A stretch of 51,981 bases of DNA from Coemansia sp. RSA 922 (lineage: Eukaryota > Kickxellomycota > Kickxellomycetes > Kickxellales > Kickxellaceae), in NCBI GenBank assembly GCA_027577415.1, contig JANBQS010000031.1:1-51981 (forward strand), given 5' to 3'. The first letter of the stretch is position 1; each line of letters starts with the position of its first letter. This document shows positions 20,644 to 30,194 of the stretch, piece by piece. Under the pieces are notes generated by a model. It ran no database searches and had not been told where the DNA came from. It saw nothing but the letters and a program-made list of their open reading frames with translations. The position numbers were made by a program, and so were the translations under genes.

Positions 20644-21873
20644 TCACTTTTCACTAGATATAACTGGAATACGACTATCAGTTGACGCTTTTTTGTTATT
20701 CCAGAATGTAGAATCCAACTGCGAATCAGACTCCATTAACGACGCTGACCGGTCTTCCTTGTCTTGTGGAGAGTAATACGCTGAATCAAACCAGTCATCA
20801 GAGCCATTCACTGTTGTTGTTGGGTGGTACCTGATATTCAAATGACTGTAATCGCGGTACTTTGTACCCGACCTAGGAATCGAATCCAGCTCTGATCCAC
20901 TATCACTACTCGTTGCAGAATCCGGCACAGACGCAACGACCTCCTCGATTGACGACGAGTCCTCTGTTTCTTTCTCTTTCCGGCTTTTGACGCGCTTAAC
21001 GACGCGTGGACCCCAGAAGATAGCGCTCAGAAACACAGCCGTCAAAACCACAGTGATAAGACCGCGCCGAATCGATCCCAGTTTGATAGCTTCAATATCG
21101 GTCTTCATCTCACCCATCAGCATCTGATACTTTGTCGCCAGCTCATGTAGCTCCATATCCATACCCTTCATTTCGAGACTAGTATCGTGTTTGTGGTTAT
21201 TCATCTCGATCTCAATATCCGACCTCAAATTAGCGATCTGATCATTAGTCCGCTGAAACAAGGACTCGATTTCGCGCGATATTCCAGCCGCCTGTGACTC
21301 TAAAAGCGACTGGTCGTTTTTCCTTGTCATCTGCATCTCCATCCTCAGCTCTTGCAAAGCGGCACGAAACAGGTACGCGTCGTTTTCTAAATCGCTCTTT
21401 GTAAGCATCTCAGCCTGCACCTGAGTCATACTCTCATGCACTCGACGCTTAACCACAGTCATAATAGCAGTCGCCTGACCCCGAGTAAACCCCGACAAGA
21501 GTAATCTGTCTACCATCTCGTATGTATCGAATAAACACGGTACTTCGAGCTCGCCGTCATCGTCTAATAGGTTGTTCGAAATGGGATCGTCTTTGTGCCA
21601 AGGTGAACGTTGTGAGGCGGCGCGAGTCTCTCGTACGCTGTTTATTATGCCGGATACTGACGATATACTACCATTATCTAGAGGCTCGTCTTTTATCTCT
21701 TCTTTGTCGGGTTTTAGGTGTGAGAACGATGGGTGAATACTGGGGCTGTTGACTCGTTGTAGGATTATGTTTTCGGCTGTTGGTCGCTCATCTTGACAAT
21801 TACGTGTTGTCGTGTGAAATCTGCGTTTAACTATAGTCGACGACCGGCGTAGTTGAATTAGAAAACTACGCAT
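20644..21873 (-). CDS. Mitochondrial CCDC90/DUF1640 family protein
   Basis: Inner-membrane protein of the family containing MCUR1/CCDC90A, CCDC90B and yeast Fmp32. The signature starts at LFDTYEMVDRLLLSGFTRGQ and continues with QATAIMTVVKRRVHES, then TKSDLENDAYLFRAALQELR. A long coiled coil follows, and then a hydrophobic span RGLITVVLTAVFLSAIFWGP. This arrangement places the coiled-coil head in the matrix. After the span comes an unusual Ser/Asp-rich tail of about 110 residues, not common in the family. I start at the ATG at 21873 (MRSFLIQLRRSSTIVKRRF, a presequence). Upstream ATGs only add an AT-rich translated leader. The product is 409 aa. Roles reported in the family include calcium-uniporter regulation and complex IV assembly. 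Confidence 0.88.
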   Translation of the reverse strand: MRSFLIQLRRSSTIVKRRFHTTTRNCQDERPTAENIILQRVNSPSIHPSFSHLKPDKEEIKDEPLDNGSISSVSGIINSVRETRAASQRSPWHKDDPISNNLLDDDGELEVPCLFDTYEMVDRLLLSGFTRGQATAIMTVVKRRVHESMTQVQAEMLTKSDLENDAYLFRAALQELRMEMQMTRKNDQSLLESQAAGISREIESLFQRTNDQIANLRSDIEIEMNNHKHDTSLEMKGMDMELHELATKYQMLMGEMKTDIEAIKLGSIRRGLITVVLTAVFLSAIFWGPRVVKRVKSRKEKETEDSSSIEEVVASVPDSATSSDSGSELDSIPRSGTKYRDYSHLNIRYHPTTTVNGSDDWFDSAYYSPQDKEDRSASLMESDSQLDSTFWNNKKASTDSRIPVISSEK

Positions 21874-23009
21874 TCTTATAAATAGAAAAGAATTGAATTT
21901 TAATAGATAAAGAAAAAAAAGAAAAAAGAAAGGATGAGGGTTCCAAAAAAAGAACCCTTGATGTTTTTGCAGTTTTCCATAATACCGTGTAATGTTTGGA
22001 TCTTCAAACAACCCGAATACAGTGCGCGCGCCTTTGATTATCTTGTTCCCCCGTTCTTTCTACTTGAATTTTCTTTTTGTTCCTTGTGTTACTCCTGGTC
22101 TTATTGGAACGACCCTCTGGAGAAGCTACAAGCAGTCAGCCGCTGTGTACACGTCTCACAAAAGGATAACTCTGCCTAGTAGGGCATACACACAGCATGC
22201 CTGACTAGGGGTTTGAGCGGATACGACGATGAAAACCTTACATCTTTCTCTGACTAAATAAAAAATAATGGCCAGCACATACAGAGTATTTAGACTAAAG
22301 ATATTGACTAGAGTGAAGAGGCGATACCTCAAAGGAGAAAAAGTTGATCATCTAGATTTTAATTTTTATCAGTTAATCAGCGACTGTACTTTATATACCA
22401 TGTTCAGAGTTTGGAAATTGTAGATGCAATCGTGGAAGGGGGAGTAGGCATAACCCCCGATATGCACTTAATATAAGTCAAGCACTTAAAAGCTCAGGTG
22501 GCCTGTATGAACTCTTGTACCACACCCTCTTATAGTTAGGTAAGGGTTCAAATCCTCATTTGCATATTTTCTGAATATCATTACATATTATGCGTGATCA
22601 ACATAAAGTGTATTGTAATTCATGGTTTTCTTTTTTTTTTCTATTAAAAAAATTATTTTCGCCCCCCCTCCCAAATAAAAGCTATCAATAAGATGACTGT
22701 AATACTTTTAAGCTCCTGCCACGGCTCTGTATTATTTAGTTTATTGGCTTTGGTATTGTCGTCGTAGAGATTTGGTTCCTGGAGCTGAAATGCTGACAGG
22801 TAAATCATCGGTATAGAAGTCGACTTTCAAGTAGGTGTGCAAATAAAATATAAAAAGTGAATGACAAGATAGAAACAAGGATTAGGCGACAAACAAAAAT
22901 TGTTTTGGAACGTGGCTTGGATCCGAATTGGTCTAATCAAATCACCTTCTAGCCACAGAAATAAATTGTAGGTTGAAGTTGTTAAAGTTTTAACAAACTC
23001 GATCGTGTT
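21874..23009. other. 1.1-kb gene-free boundary region
   Basis: The transition between the housekeeping block and the accessory block. No convincing frame. A tRNA-like B-box (GGTTCAAATCC, near 22546-22556) and an A-box-like string lie about 53 nt apart near 22490-22556, but the acceptor and T stems do not pair, so no tRNA is called. A poly-T run and a C-run lie near 22630-22670. Confidence 0.5.
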
Positions 23010-23182
23010 TACTATCCCAGCCATGGAACAATAAGCTATGCAGTTTGCTTGCGTATGGCTTGATACTATCTGAAGAGATATCCTTTTCTAACCACTTCAT
23101 AAGCAAGCCGCACAAAGTAAAGCAAGAAACGCTATAGAAAAATTGGGGCATACCAACGCCAACAGCAGGACATGGATCGTCG
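23010..23182 (-). pseudogene. C-terminal relic of F-box/LRR-like family
   Basis: Read on the minus strand, this scrap gives LLLALVCPNF, then in another frame LLMKWLEKDISSDSIKPYAS and SLLFHGWD. These match the C-terminal end of the intact relatives at 26147-27955 and 28158-29897 (LLLALACPNFDYA, MKRMEKGIGSDCFKPYAP, RLLFHGWD). The change of frame between the two blocks shows an indel, and nothing of the first 90% of the gene remains. A G-run follows at 23177. It is a dead fragment of a third family member. Confidence 0.8.
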
Positions 23183-23267
23183 GGGGGGGGACGAGTCTAC
23201 ACTTTGTAAATAGTTATTTAAATATACTCGCCTATTTTATTTGGTCATATGTTTAAAGGACTCGCGT

Positions 23268-25444
23268 TTAAACTAAAGTACCCTTCCGTCTAAGAAAGTT
23301 AGCCTTACCACTGCACTGTAGTGGACTCTTAGTGCCTAGAAGCTGGCTAAAATATACCATGTTGGGGTTCCCGTCACTGGCTTTCAAATAGTCAAGCAGC
23401 TTACGAGTCTCCTCCTCCGTCCACTCTGATGAGAACTGTTTGCCACTATAGCTCCTCAATCGACAGTCCAAAGTGCGTCTGGGTACATCCAATTCTTTTG
23501 CCGCGAGTGTGACAGTTGTCTTGCTTGTTGCGATACGATTAGACAAATCGGCATAGTCGATGTCGCGTAATTTCGCCTGGTATTGGGGGTGCGCAGCTAT
23601 ACACTTGTTTATTGTCGAATGCTGATGGTGGCGATTGACGAGATTGAAGTGCGTACGAATTTTGTCCATGATCTCGGCGACTGGATACTTTCCTGCATAT
23701 TCGTCGACAAGCCTAGATATGTCTTGCAGCTCATCCGCAGAGATCGGCTCCAGTACTTGCTTGGGTGTCGAGTATCGTTTCAGTGCACTACGCACAACTT
23801 CAACCGAAAGTGTGCGGGACATTTTCCGGGCCACCTCTTTTAAGGTCAACCCCTGAGCCCTGAGCGCTGCAGCCTGTTCGTATTTTGCCTCAGTCCACTT
23901 GAACTTGCCCTGAAACATGCCGTGTATGCGGATGCAGTCATCCAAAGCGACCCACATATAATTCGACGCGGCTCGGTAGTTTACTGTAGCTGGTGCCGGA
24001 TAATATTGCTCAATAAAGCTGGTCATACGGTTAGCTAAGCTCTGCGAAAACGGGTCCGGTCCATAGTTCCAGGTGGTCTTGCCAATGTCGTGCTGGCTAA
24101 GCTCAAAGCATTCGCGTAGGTCAAGCCCAGTCGCTTGGCTGACTTGTGACCAGTCTACAACACCACTTAACTCACGCTGCCTTTGAACCTCGCTGGTCAC
24201 AATGCTCCCGCGGTCATCTGCGACTTGTTTTTGTTTACGATTTAAGATGTAACACCGTTGATGGCATGCTGCCACCGTACGGCCAAGCGCCTCGCTAGCT
24301 TGCTCCCACTTGGCTGCTCCACGAATCGTTGTTCCATTGATAATCCTCAACAGAATCTTCTCATCAGCGGTGGTCCAGGGTGAGTGTGAATGAATATCCT
24401 CCCTTTGCTGGTTAGCTACAATTGTGAATTTCGCATCTGACAAAATAAACACTTAATGCGTATTGCGCAGAATATTGTTAGCCACCTTATTTTTAATGTT
24501 TACTTACCTGAAGCTTCGGCGTCAGTCGTTTTATCTTGGAGCGACAGGTGTGAATCTGCTTCTACATGTCGAAATATATATTCGCTATGTTCAAGCCAAT
24601 TGCGTTTTGCGCTGGATGGCAACATGCCCAGCGTCTCGCCGATACGGTCCCAGTCCTCGCCATACGATTCTACTAACTCTCTCAGCTGCGTCACTTGATT
24701 CGGACGTAAGCGACTCTCCTTCAGCTCGTTGATATATTGACTGGTAAATATGCTAATATCGCTGTATGGCCTAGCGGGCAACTCGCGCTTGATAATGTCC
24801 ACCAACTCCGATCTAGTCGTCGACCCCAGATGTTGTTCGATCAAGTCCTTCATTACTATGCGCTCAGCGTCTGTCCATTCAACAGTAAGCTCGTCAACTG
24901 TCCCGCCACTCAGTTTGGCTTCAAGTCCATAGTATTTAATCTTGAGCAAAGTGGCATTTGCATACTGCTGAAAATGTTGGTGAATATCCTTCCAACCCAG
25001 TCCAGCATCGCGGAACTCGCATATGCGCCGATAGCCCACTCCATTGATCGGCTCACTAAACATGCCCTGGCTTACGCGCTGACACTCCAAAGCGTCGACG
25101 TTCATATAGGCGCCAACAAGCTTCCAATCGACAGTAAAGCTGTCTGCGTAGTTAGCCGCTATAAATAGCATCAACTTTTCCATGTCCCTCTTTGACCATC
25201 CGCCGTAGGTCTCGATCAGCGAGTGAGGCTGTATCATCGAAGTTGAGGTATTGAAAAGGCCCAGGCATTCAATGAGCAAAAGGCCCAGCTCGTTAGCTAC
25301 GGCCTCCCAATTGCACTGACCCAGAACGATGTCAAAGTGCCGCTCAGCAGCTCTGGTCACCAGCTCGCTCAGCTGCCGCCTATTCTGAGCGCCGTCTTCC
25401 GTCTGCAAAACAAAGTTTTGTTGTATGTTAATGTCCCTTTGCAT
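23268..25444 (-). CDS. Multi-Myb/SANT domain protein
   Basis: Two exons joined across a 71-nt intron: 25444-24508, then 24436-23268. The donor is GTAAGT and the acceptor TTTTGTCAG. The join reads DAEAS-D-AKFTIVANQQ and leaves one continuous 701-aa frame. At least six Myb/SANT-like three-helix units with spaced tryptophans or hydrophobic replacements can be picked out, for example WSKRDMEKLMLFIA, VEWTDAERIVMKDLI, SPWTTADEKILLRIINGTTI and SEWTEEETRKLLDYLKASDG. Several have lost the canonical tryptophans. It is probably a nuclear DNA-binding or chromatin protein, but the target is unknown. I used the ATG at 25444; there is no in-frame ATG further upstream, and an upstream 5' exon cannot be excluded. 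Confidence 0.75.
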
Positions 25445-26146
25445 GTCGGTAGTAAGTTCAGCTGGCAACTGTGTAGCGTAATAAACAATGGGTGGCTGAG
25501 AGTAGTGTGACAAGTGTTGACTTGCTGGGAACTTTTAGTACACAAGGAAAAAAAGAGTATTAAGAATTGTAACAAAAAAAAAAAACAATGCAACGAGAGA
25601 AAAAAAGAAGAAAAAAAGTTTGTTGACACAGTTTCTCTGAGTTTGGGACGCAGACGGAGCGGCTGCACAATTCTGCAAGCCACCTCAAACTTTCTCCCGC
25701 AATAGTTGTCACAAAAAAAAGCCTGATATTTGGTGGTCAAGTATATGTTTTCGTTATCCTCGAACAACACATAGCTGAGGCTGAAAATAAAAGCTACGTT
25801 AAACCCTTCAAGCAACATCCACGCACCACATTAAAGTATGTTCAAGATGACAAAACAATAGTGTCGTAAGAGTCTGCGTCTAAAACAAAATGTTGTCTGC
25901 TCGAGTGATTGAGATGACGGCTTCTTTGTAAAAGCAAGCATCAAGTTGTAAGTTTTATCAACGACCAACGCCTTCTGAGTCACAATATCTGTATCGCTTT
26001 GTTATTAATCTCTAGGAGCGGCGTCAATAGCAAAGCATCAAGGTGTAACACTAGTGCTTTCGAAAGTGATCTTTGAAGTAAATAAAAATTTTACATTTGC
26101 ATATATACTGATGTGTTTGGTATATTGAAGAAATAAGACTAAAGGT
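25445..26146. other. Intergenic between Myb gene and F-box/LRR-like gene 1
   Basis: Contains the Myb gene leader with A- and T-rich runs and then AT-rich sequence. No coding, repeat or RNA feature could be supported. Confidence 0.45.
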
Positions 26147-27955
26147 TTAGCAGTCATTCCATCCATTGAATAGCAAGCGCCTCAGACGAGGCGCGTCTTG
26201 GCTGAACTCGGGCTCGGCGATTTTGTCCTGCATCGCCTTCATGAATGGCTCACGACACCTAATATAGTAAAAAACCGCATAGTCAAAGTTGGGGCAAGCA
26301 AGCGCCAGCAGCAGCACACAGGTCGTTACTTCTTCGTAGTCGCGCTCAGAACTATCGTAATAATGCCAGCAACGGAACCTCTTGCCCATCGGCGCATAGT
26401 TGGAGCGGACGTATTCGGGAAGTTTAGCAATAGACAAACCCTGAGGAAGTTCGCCTAAGACTGGGGCTTTAGTTGAAAGATCCGATAGAAGCGGGAGCGA
26501 CTCGACCAATGTAATAGCCTGCCAAATCGACAAGGACATAGAAGGCAAAGACAAGATCTGGATACTACCATGGTTCTTTAGCATCGAGAGCGCAAGATTA
26601 CAATCCTCGGGATACTTGTCCAATTCAACCATCCGTCGCACCGATGCGCCGGGCGCGATACTCAGAACAAACCGCATATACTCGGCACCTGAAGCAAACA
26701 CGTCAGGCATACCAGATGGAGGAATATCAAGTTTGACGCATTTGAGGTTCGGATGGCTGGTAGGCGTGAATACTTTGTACTTCTTGAGAATCGAAACGGT
26801 CTTTGCAAACAGCCTCAATTCCAGGTACTCCAGTGTACAAGCGTTGCCCCTGAAAAGTATGTCGTCGTCAAAGGGATAATCCAATAGCACGCTCAGGCGC
26901 AAAAGTCGGGGAAACGACACAATGTCTTGGGTGACAGCCTTTCGCGTTGAACATGGCTCATGGTGCGAATGAATCATCAACGTGTGCAGGCATGGGTATT
27001 CCAGGTAGCTTCCGCTGGTACGATCTATTACCAAGTCAGTTAGCTCCATATTACCCACATAAAGATCCAGAAACTGCAAGGTTTGCGTACTATGATGTAT
27101 CAATGGCCAAGCACTGTAAAAGCCCGAGTCCAATGAGAACTTCAGATGAACTAGATCTCGGATTGGCTCCAGATCCGAATAAACGAGCATATAATCGTTA
27201 CTATCCGAGAGCACAGTACGCCTCTCGACGATATCAAAGAGCTGCTGGACTAGATTTGATATATGAACATCGCTGTATTGGTGCAGTATCTGGGGTTCAT
27301 CGTGGAAATCCACATCGATTTCGCTGACCGCAGGCACCATTTGTTTGATCCACTGAACAAGCGCTATTATGTTAGCGGCAGTATCTGGAGGGTAGACATA
27401 GCGGGTTTTTGGCACGCCGTCATTGCGGCACTCCGCTTCCCAGTCGTTTTCAAGTACTGGCTCCGGGTCGTTGTCTTGCTCCCAGTCATTGTCACTCTCA
27501 GATTCCCAGTCATAGTAATCCTCCATGTCACTGGTAAGACTAATACAAAGTTTTCGAACCAGAGGGAAAGAGCATGCTCCATAGGGCGCACCAGACAGCA
27601 GCTGTAGCGCCTTTCCCGAGAACACAGCTTCTATTTCCAAATGGACCCAAAGCTCCTTGGCCAAAGGATGCGTAGGATAGTCAAACTCTTCGAAGCGTGT
27701 CGGCCACGAACAGAGCAAGACTTCGGCTCTGTCTCGATCGTTATCCAAGGTTAGTCTATATACTCTGCAGAAGCGCTCGCGTACAAAGGCGCGGAAGTTG
27801 TGGCACACCCAGAGCAGCGGCATCTGAAGTATCTTGTATTTTTCGGAGTCGGTAGTGACACCATCAAACCGCAAGCGACTGCTATGAGCAACGTGATCGA
27901 CTATCAGCTTGACGATGTGGTTCGGAAGGAGCTGAAACGCCGACAGGTTATCCAT
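26147..27955 (-). CDS. F-box/LRR-like family protein 1
   Basis: A 602-aa intronless gene. The N-terminus has an F-box-like helix (FQLLPNHIVKLIVDHVAHSS), then PLLWVCHNFRAFVRERFC, which is shared closely with the gene at 28158-29897. The body shows irregular LRR-type strands. Landmark motifs are FPLVRKLCISL, a FDDDILFRGNACTLEYLEL block, ILKKYKVFTPTSHPNLKCVKL and a conserved C-terminal ending LLLALACPNFDYAVF then RLRRLLFNGWND. A strongly acidic insert rich in D, E, N and W lies near residues 150-185. If the F-box helix is functional it could recruit an SCF ligase; this is inference. The family looks lineage-expanded: relics of three more members lie in this window. Confidence 0.75.
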   Translation of the reverse strand: MDNLSAFQLLPNHIVKLIVDHVAHSSRLRFDGVTTDSEKYKILQMPLLWVCHNFRAFVRERFCRVYRLTLDNDRDRAEVLLCSWPTRFEEFDYPTHPLAKELWVHLEIEAVFSGKALQLLSGAPYGACSFPLVRKLCISLTSDMEDYYDWESESDNDWEQDNDPEPVLENDWEAECRNDGVPKTRYVYPPDTAANIIALVQWIKQMVPAVSEIDVDFHDEPQILHQYSDVHISNLVQQLFDIVERRTVLSDSNDYMLVYSDLEPIRDLVHLKFSLDSGFYSAWPLIHHSTQTLQFLDLYVGNMELTDLVIDRTSGSYLEYPCLHTLMIHSHHEPCSTRKAVTQDIVSFPRLLRLSVLLDYPFDDDILFRGNACTLEYLELRLFAKTVSILKKYKVFTPTSHPNLKCVKLDIPPSGMPDVFASGAEYMRFVLSIAPGASVRRMVELDKYPEDCNLALSMLKNHGSIQILSLPSMSLSIWQAITLVESLPLLSDLSTKAPVLGELPQGLSIAKLPEYVRSNYAPMGKRFRCWHYYDSSERDYEEVTTCVLLLALACPNFDYAVFYYIRCREPFMKAMQDKIAEPEFSQDAPRLRRLLFNGWNDC

Positions 27956-28157
27956 TGAAGTTGACTGTTTTTAGGAGCAGAGAAATAGATGAATTAAATG
28001 GCGTAAATAAATCGTGAAAGTAAAGAGAGAAGAGAGAAGAGGGGTTGGATGACAAAGTCGAAATGCTATGTAAATCCTAAACGACACAAAAAAGTAATGG
28101 GCTAATTGGATAGCCTCAAAACCGCAGTATTTTTATTTTGTTGGATTTATTCAGTGC

Positions 28158-29897
28158 TCAGTCTTTTTTTCTTTCGTCCCACCCATGAAACAACAGGCGG
28201 CACAAGCGAGGCGCATATGGTTTGAAGCAATCCGAACCGATACCCTTTTCCATCCGCTTCATAAACATTTCGCGCTGGGATATAGGCGGGGCGGCGTAGT
28301 CAAAATTGGGGCATGCCAGCGCCAGCAGCAATACACAGGTTGCTAATTCTGAGCAAATGTTGGCATAGCTAATGTTAAGATGCCAACAACGGAATCTTCT
28401 GCCCATCGGCGCATAATTCGAGATGACGTGTTCAGGAAGAGTGTCTGGTGTGACACCGTCAGGCATTGGTCCAAGGCTGGGCACTGAGGTTTGTAAATCC
28501 GACAGAAGCGGGAGCGACTTTACCATAACAATGGCATCCCAAAGTTGTGGGCGCCAGCTCGGTAGCGACAAGACCCGAATGCAGGTTTGGCTACCAAGAG
28601 ATAAGGGTCTGGACACTTGATCATCATCGTGTCGAAACCCAGAGTATTCCCGCACAACTGCCCCCGATCCAATATTGTAAACGAATTCCATGACATCAGC
28701 GGGAAGTGAAAATGGTGTTGACAGAAATTCGTCGGTATACGAAAGCTTGACAACTTGCAGACTTGGATGACTACCCGGCACAAACACCTTGTACTTGCGA
28801 AGCATAGAGATCCTCAGGCTGTCCAACTGCATATGTAACGACTCGAGTGTGGCCGCGTTGCCCCTGAAAAAGGTATCGTCGTCGAAAGAGCAATATAGGT
28901 TGATACGCAATCGCTGAAGGATAGGGAATGGTCCAGCACTATGGAACTGTGGTCGATTCGGCTCGTCAGTATCTGTCATTGACCACAAATTTAGATATTT
29001 CAAGCGCGGATACGCAACGTGGTTGCCTTCGGCGTCCTGAACAAGGCCCAAAACGTTTATATTTTGCCGACACCCGAGAATCAGAGACTGCAATGTCAGC
29101 GCATTCTTTCGCGCCAGTTGAATGAACTGAGAGACATTGCCGATGCTGGAGCCAGATGAGCAGCCGAGATATGTCAAGTGGCAGATCATGTCCAGTTGCA
29201 GCCGTAATGTATCAGCCAAATATGATATGTTGCCATAGTCGACGCGATTAGCAAGCTGGTAGAGTCGGGAAGCTAGATGGTCAAAGTATTGACTAGGTAT
29301 ACTGGAGCTGTTGTCACGGTATCCGGGCTGTACTCTAATCTCGCCGACCAAGGGTGCCATCTGCTTGACACGCTGGACGAATGCACCAATATTAGCCTCG
29401 ACTAGCAACGGGTCAATCCTAACGCCCTCGTCCATCACACCCTTTATATCCTTGACCAAAATAAATATAAGCCTGCGAGCCAGAGGAAATGAGCAACCGT
29501 CGTAGGGTGAACGAGATATCGCCTCTAATGCCTTGCCAGAATACACAGTTCGCTCATCCACAAACACCGTTATATCCTTTGTAAAGTGGTGCGTGGAATA
29601 GCCGAGGTAGTTAAGCTTACGGTAGTCAACATCGGTACGGCGAATTTGCAGGTAATGTGTATCAAGGTCCTCAAGTGTAAGACTGGAGAGGTTTAATCCA
29701 AAGTTGTTGCAGTAGCGCGAGTAAGCGACAGTACGAAAGTTGTGGCAGACCCACAGCAACGGCTTTAACAGCGTCCTGTACTCGTGCGAGTTGACACGGA
29801 CGCCGTCATATACCATGCGGCTGCTTCCAGCGACATGATTGACAATCAGCCTAACGACGTGTAGCGGGAATAACTGTAAGGGTGAAAGAGTAGACAT
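28158..29897 (-). CDS. F-box/LRR-like family protein 2
   Basis: A 579-aa paralogue of the preceding gene, in the same orientation and 202 nt away, so a tandem duplicate. It starts MSTLSPLQLFPLHVVRLIVN and shares PLLWVCHNFR, FPLARRLIFILV, FRGNAATLESLHMQL, LRKYKVFVPGSHPSLQVVKL and the ending RLCRLLFHGWDE. It lacks the acidic DW-rich insert of gene 1. The frame is clean, the ATG at 29897 is well defined, and the C-terminus ends in a basic-acidic ERKKD. Similarity to gene 1 is clear but low, so the duplication is old. Confidence 0.75.
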   Translation of the reverse strand: MSTLSPLQLFPLHVVRLIVNHVAGSSRMVYDGVRVNSHEYRTLLKPLLWVCHNFRTVAYSRYCNNFGLNLSSLTLEDLDTHYLQIRRTDVDYRKLNYLGYSTHHFTKDITVFVDERTVYSGKALEAISRSPYDGCSFPLARRLIFILVKDIKGVMDEGVRIDPLLVEANIGAFVQRVKQMAPLVGEIRVQPGYRDNSSSIPSQYFDHLASRLYQLANRVDYGNISYLADTLRLQLDMICHLTYLGCSSGSSIGNVSQFIQLARKNALTLQSLILGCRQNINVLGLVQDAEGNHVAYPRLKYLNLWSMTDTDEPNRPQFHSAGPFPILQRLRINLYCSFDDDTFFRGNAATLESLHMQLDSLRISMLRKYKVFVPGSHPSLQVVKLSYTDEFLSTPFSLPADVMEFVYNIGSGAVVREYSGFRHDDDQVSRPLSLGSQTCIRVLSLPSWRPQLWDAIVMVKSLPLLSDLQTSVPSLGPMPDGVTPDTLPEHVISNYAPMGRRFRCWHLNISYANICSELATCVLLLALACPNFDYAAPPISQREMFMKRMEKGIGSDCFKPYAPRLCRLLFHGWDERKKD

Positions 29898-30194
29898 TGT
29901 TGTTTAATTATAAAAAAATAATAAACAAGGAGAGGGAGAAAAAGAAAGAGTGCTGCGGGTTTTCTGTCAAAAACGCGCAACCAGAAATAAACGCAGCCTG
30001 ATCAGGCAGATGGATTAGCGTTATACTGACAAACCGGTTTGGATGGAAGATTTGTGTTAATAGTAAACAATCCACATCTTTCTCTCACTTCTTCCGTTTG
30101 TTTGTTTATTCTTCGAAATTTGTGCTCTTTTTTCAGATATTTATAATTTATTTCATTTTAGCATTGCATCACTATCTACTGGCTATAGCTACGA
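29898..30194. promoter_or_regulatory. Divergent promoter F-box/LRR-like 2 and FunK1
   Basis: A 297-nt interval between opposite start codons, with T-rich and pyrimidine-rich leader sequence toward the FunK1 ATG at 30195. No distinct motif was identified. Confidence 0.45.

Noticed and set aside
22470..22575. tRNA-like A- and B-box pair
   Set aside because: GGTTCAAATCC is a good B-box and GCTCAGGTGG resembles an A-box, but the acceptor and T stems do not pair and no anticodon stem forms; at best a decayed SINE-type head.
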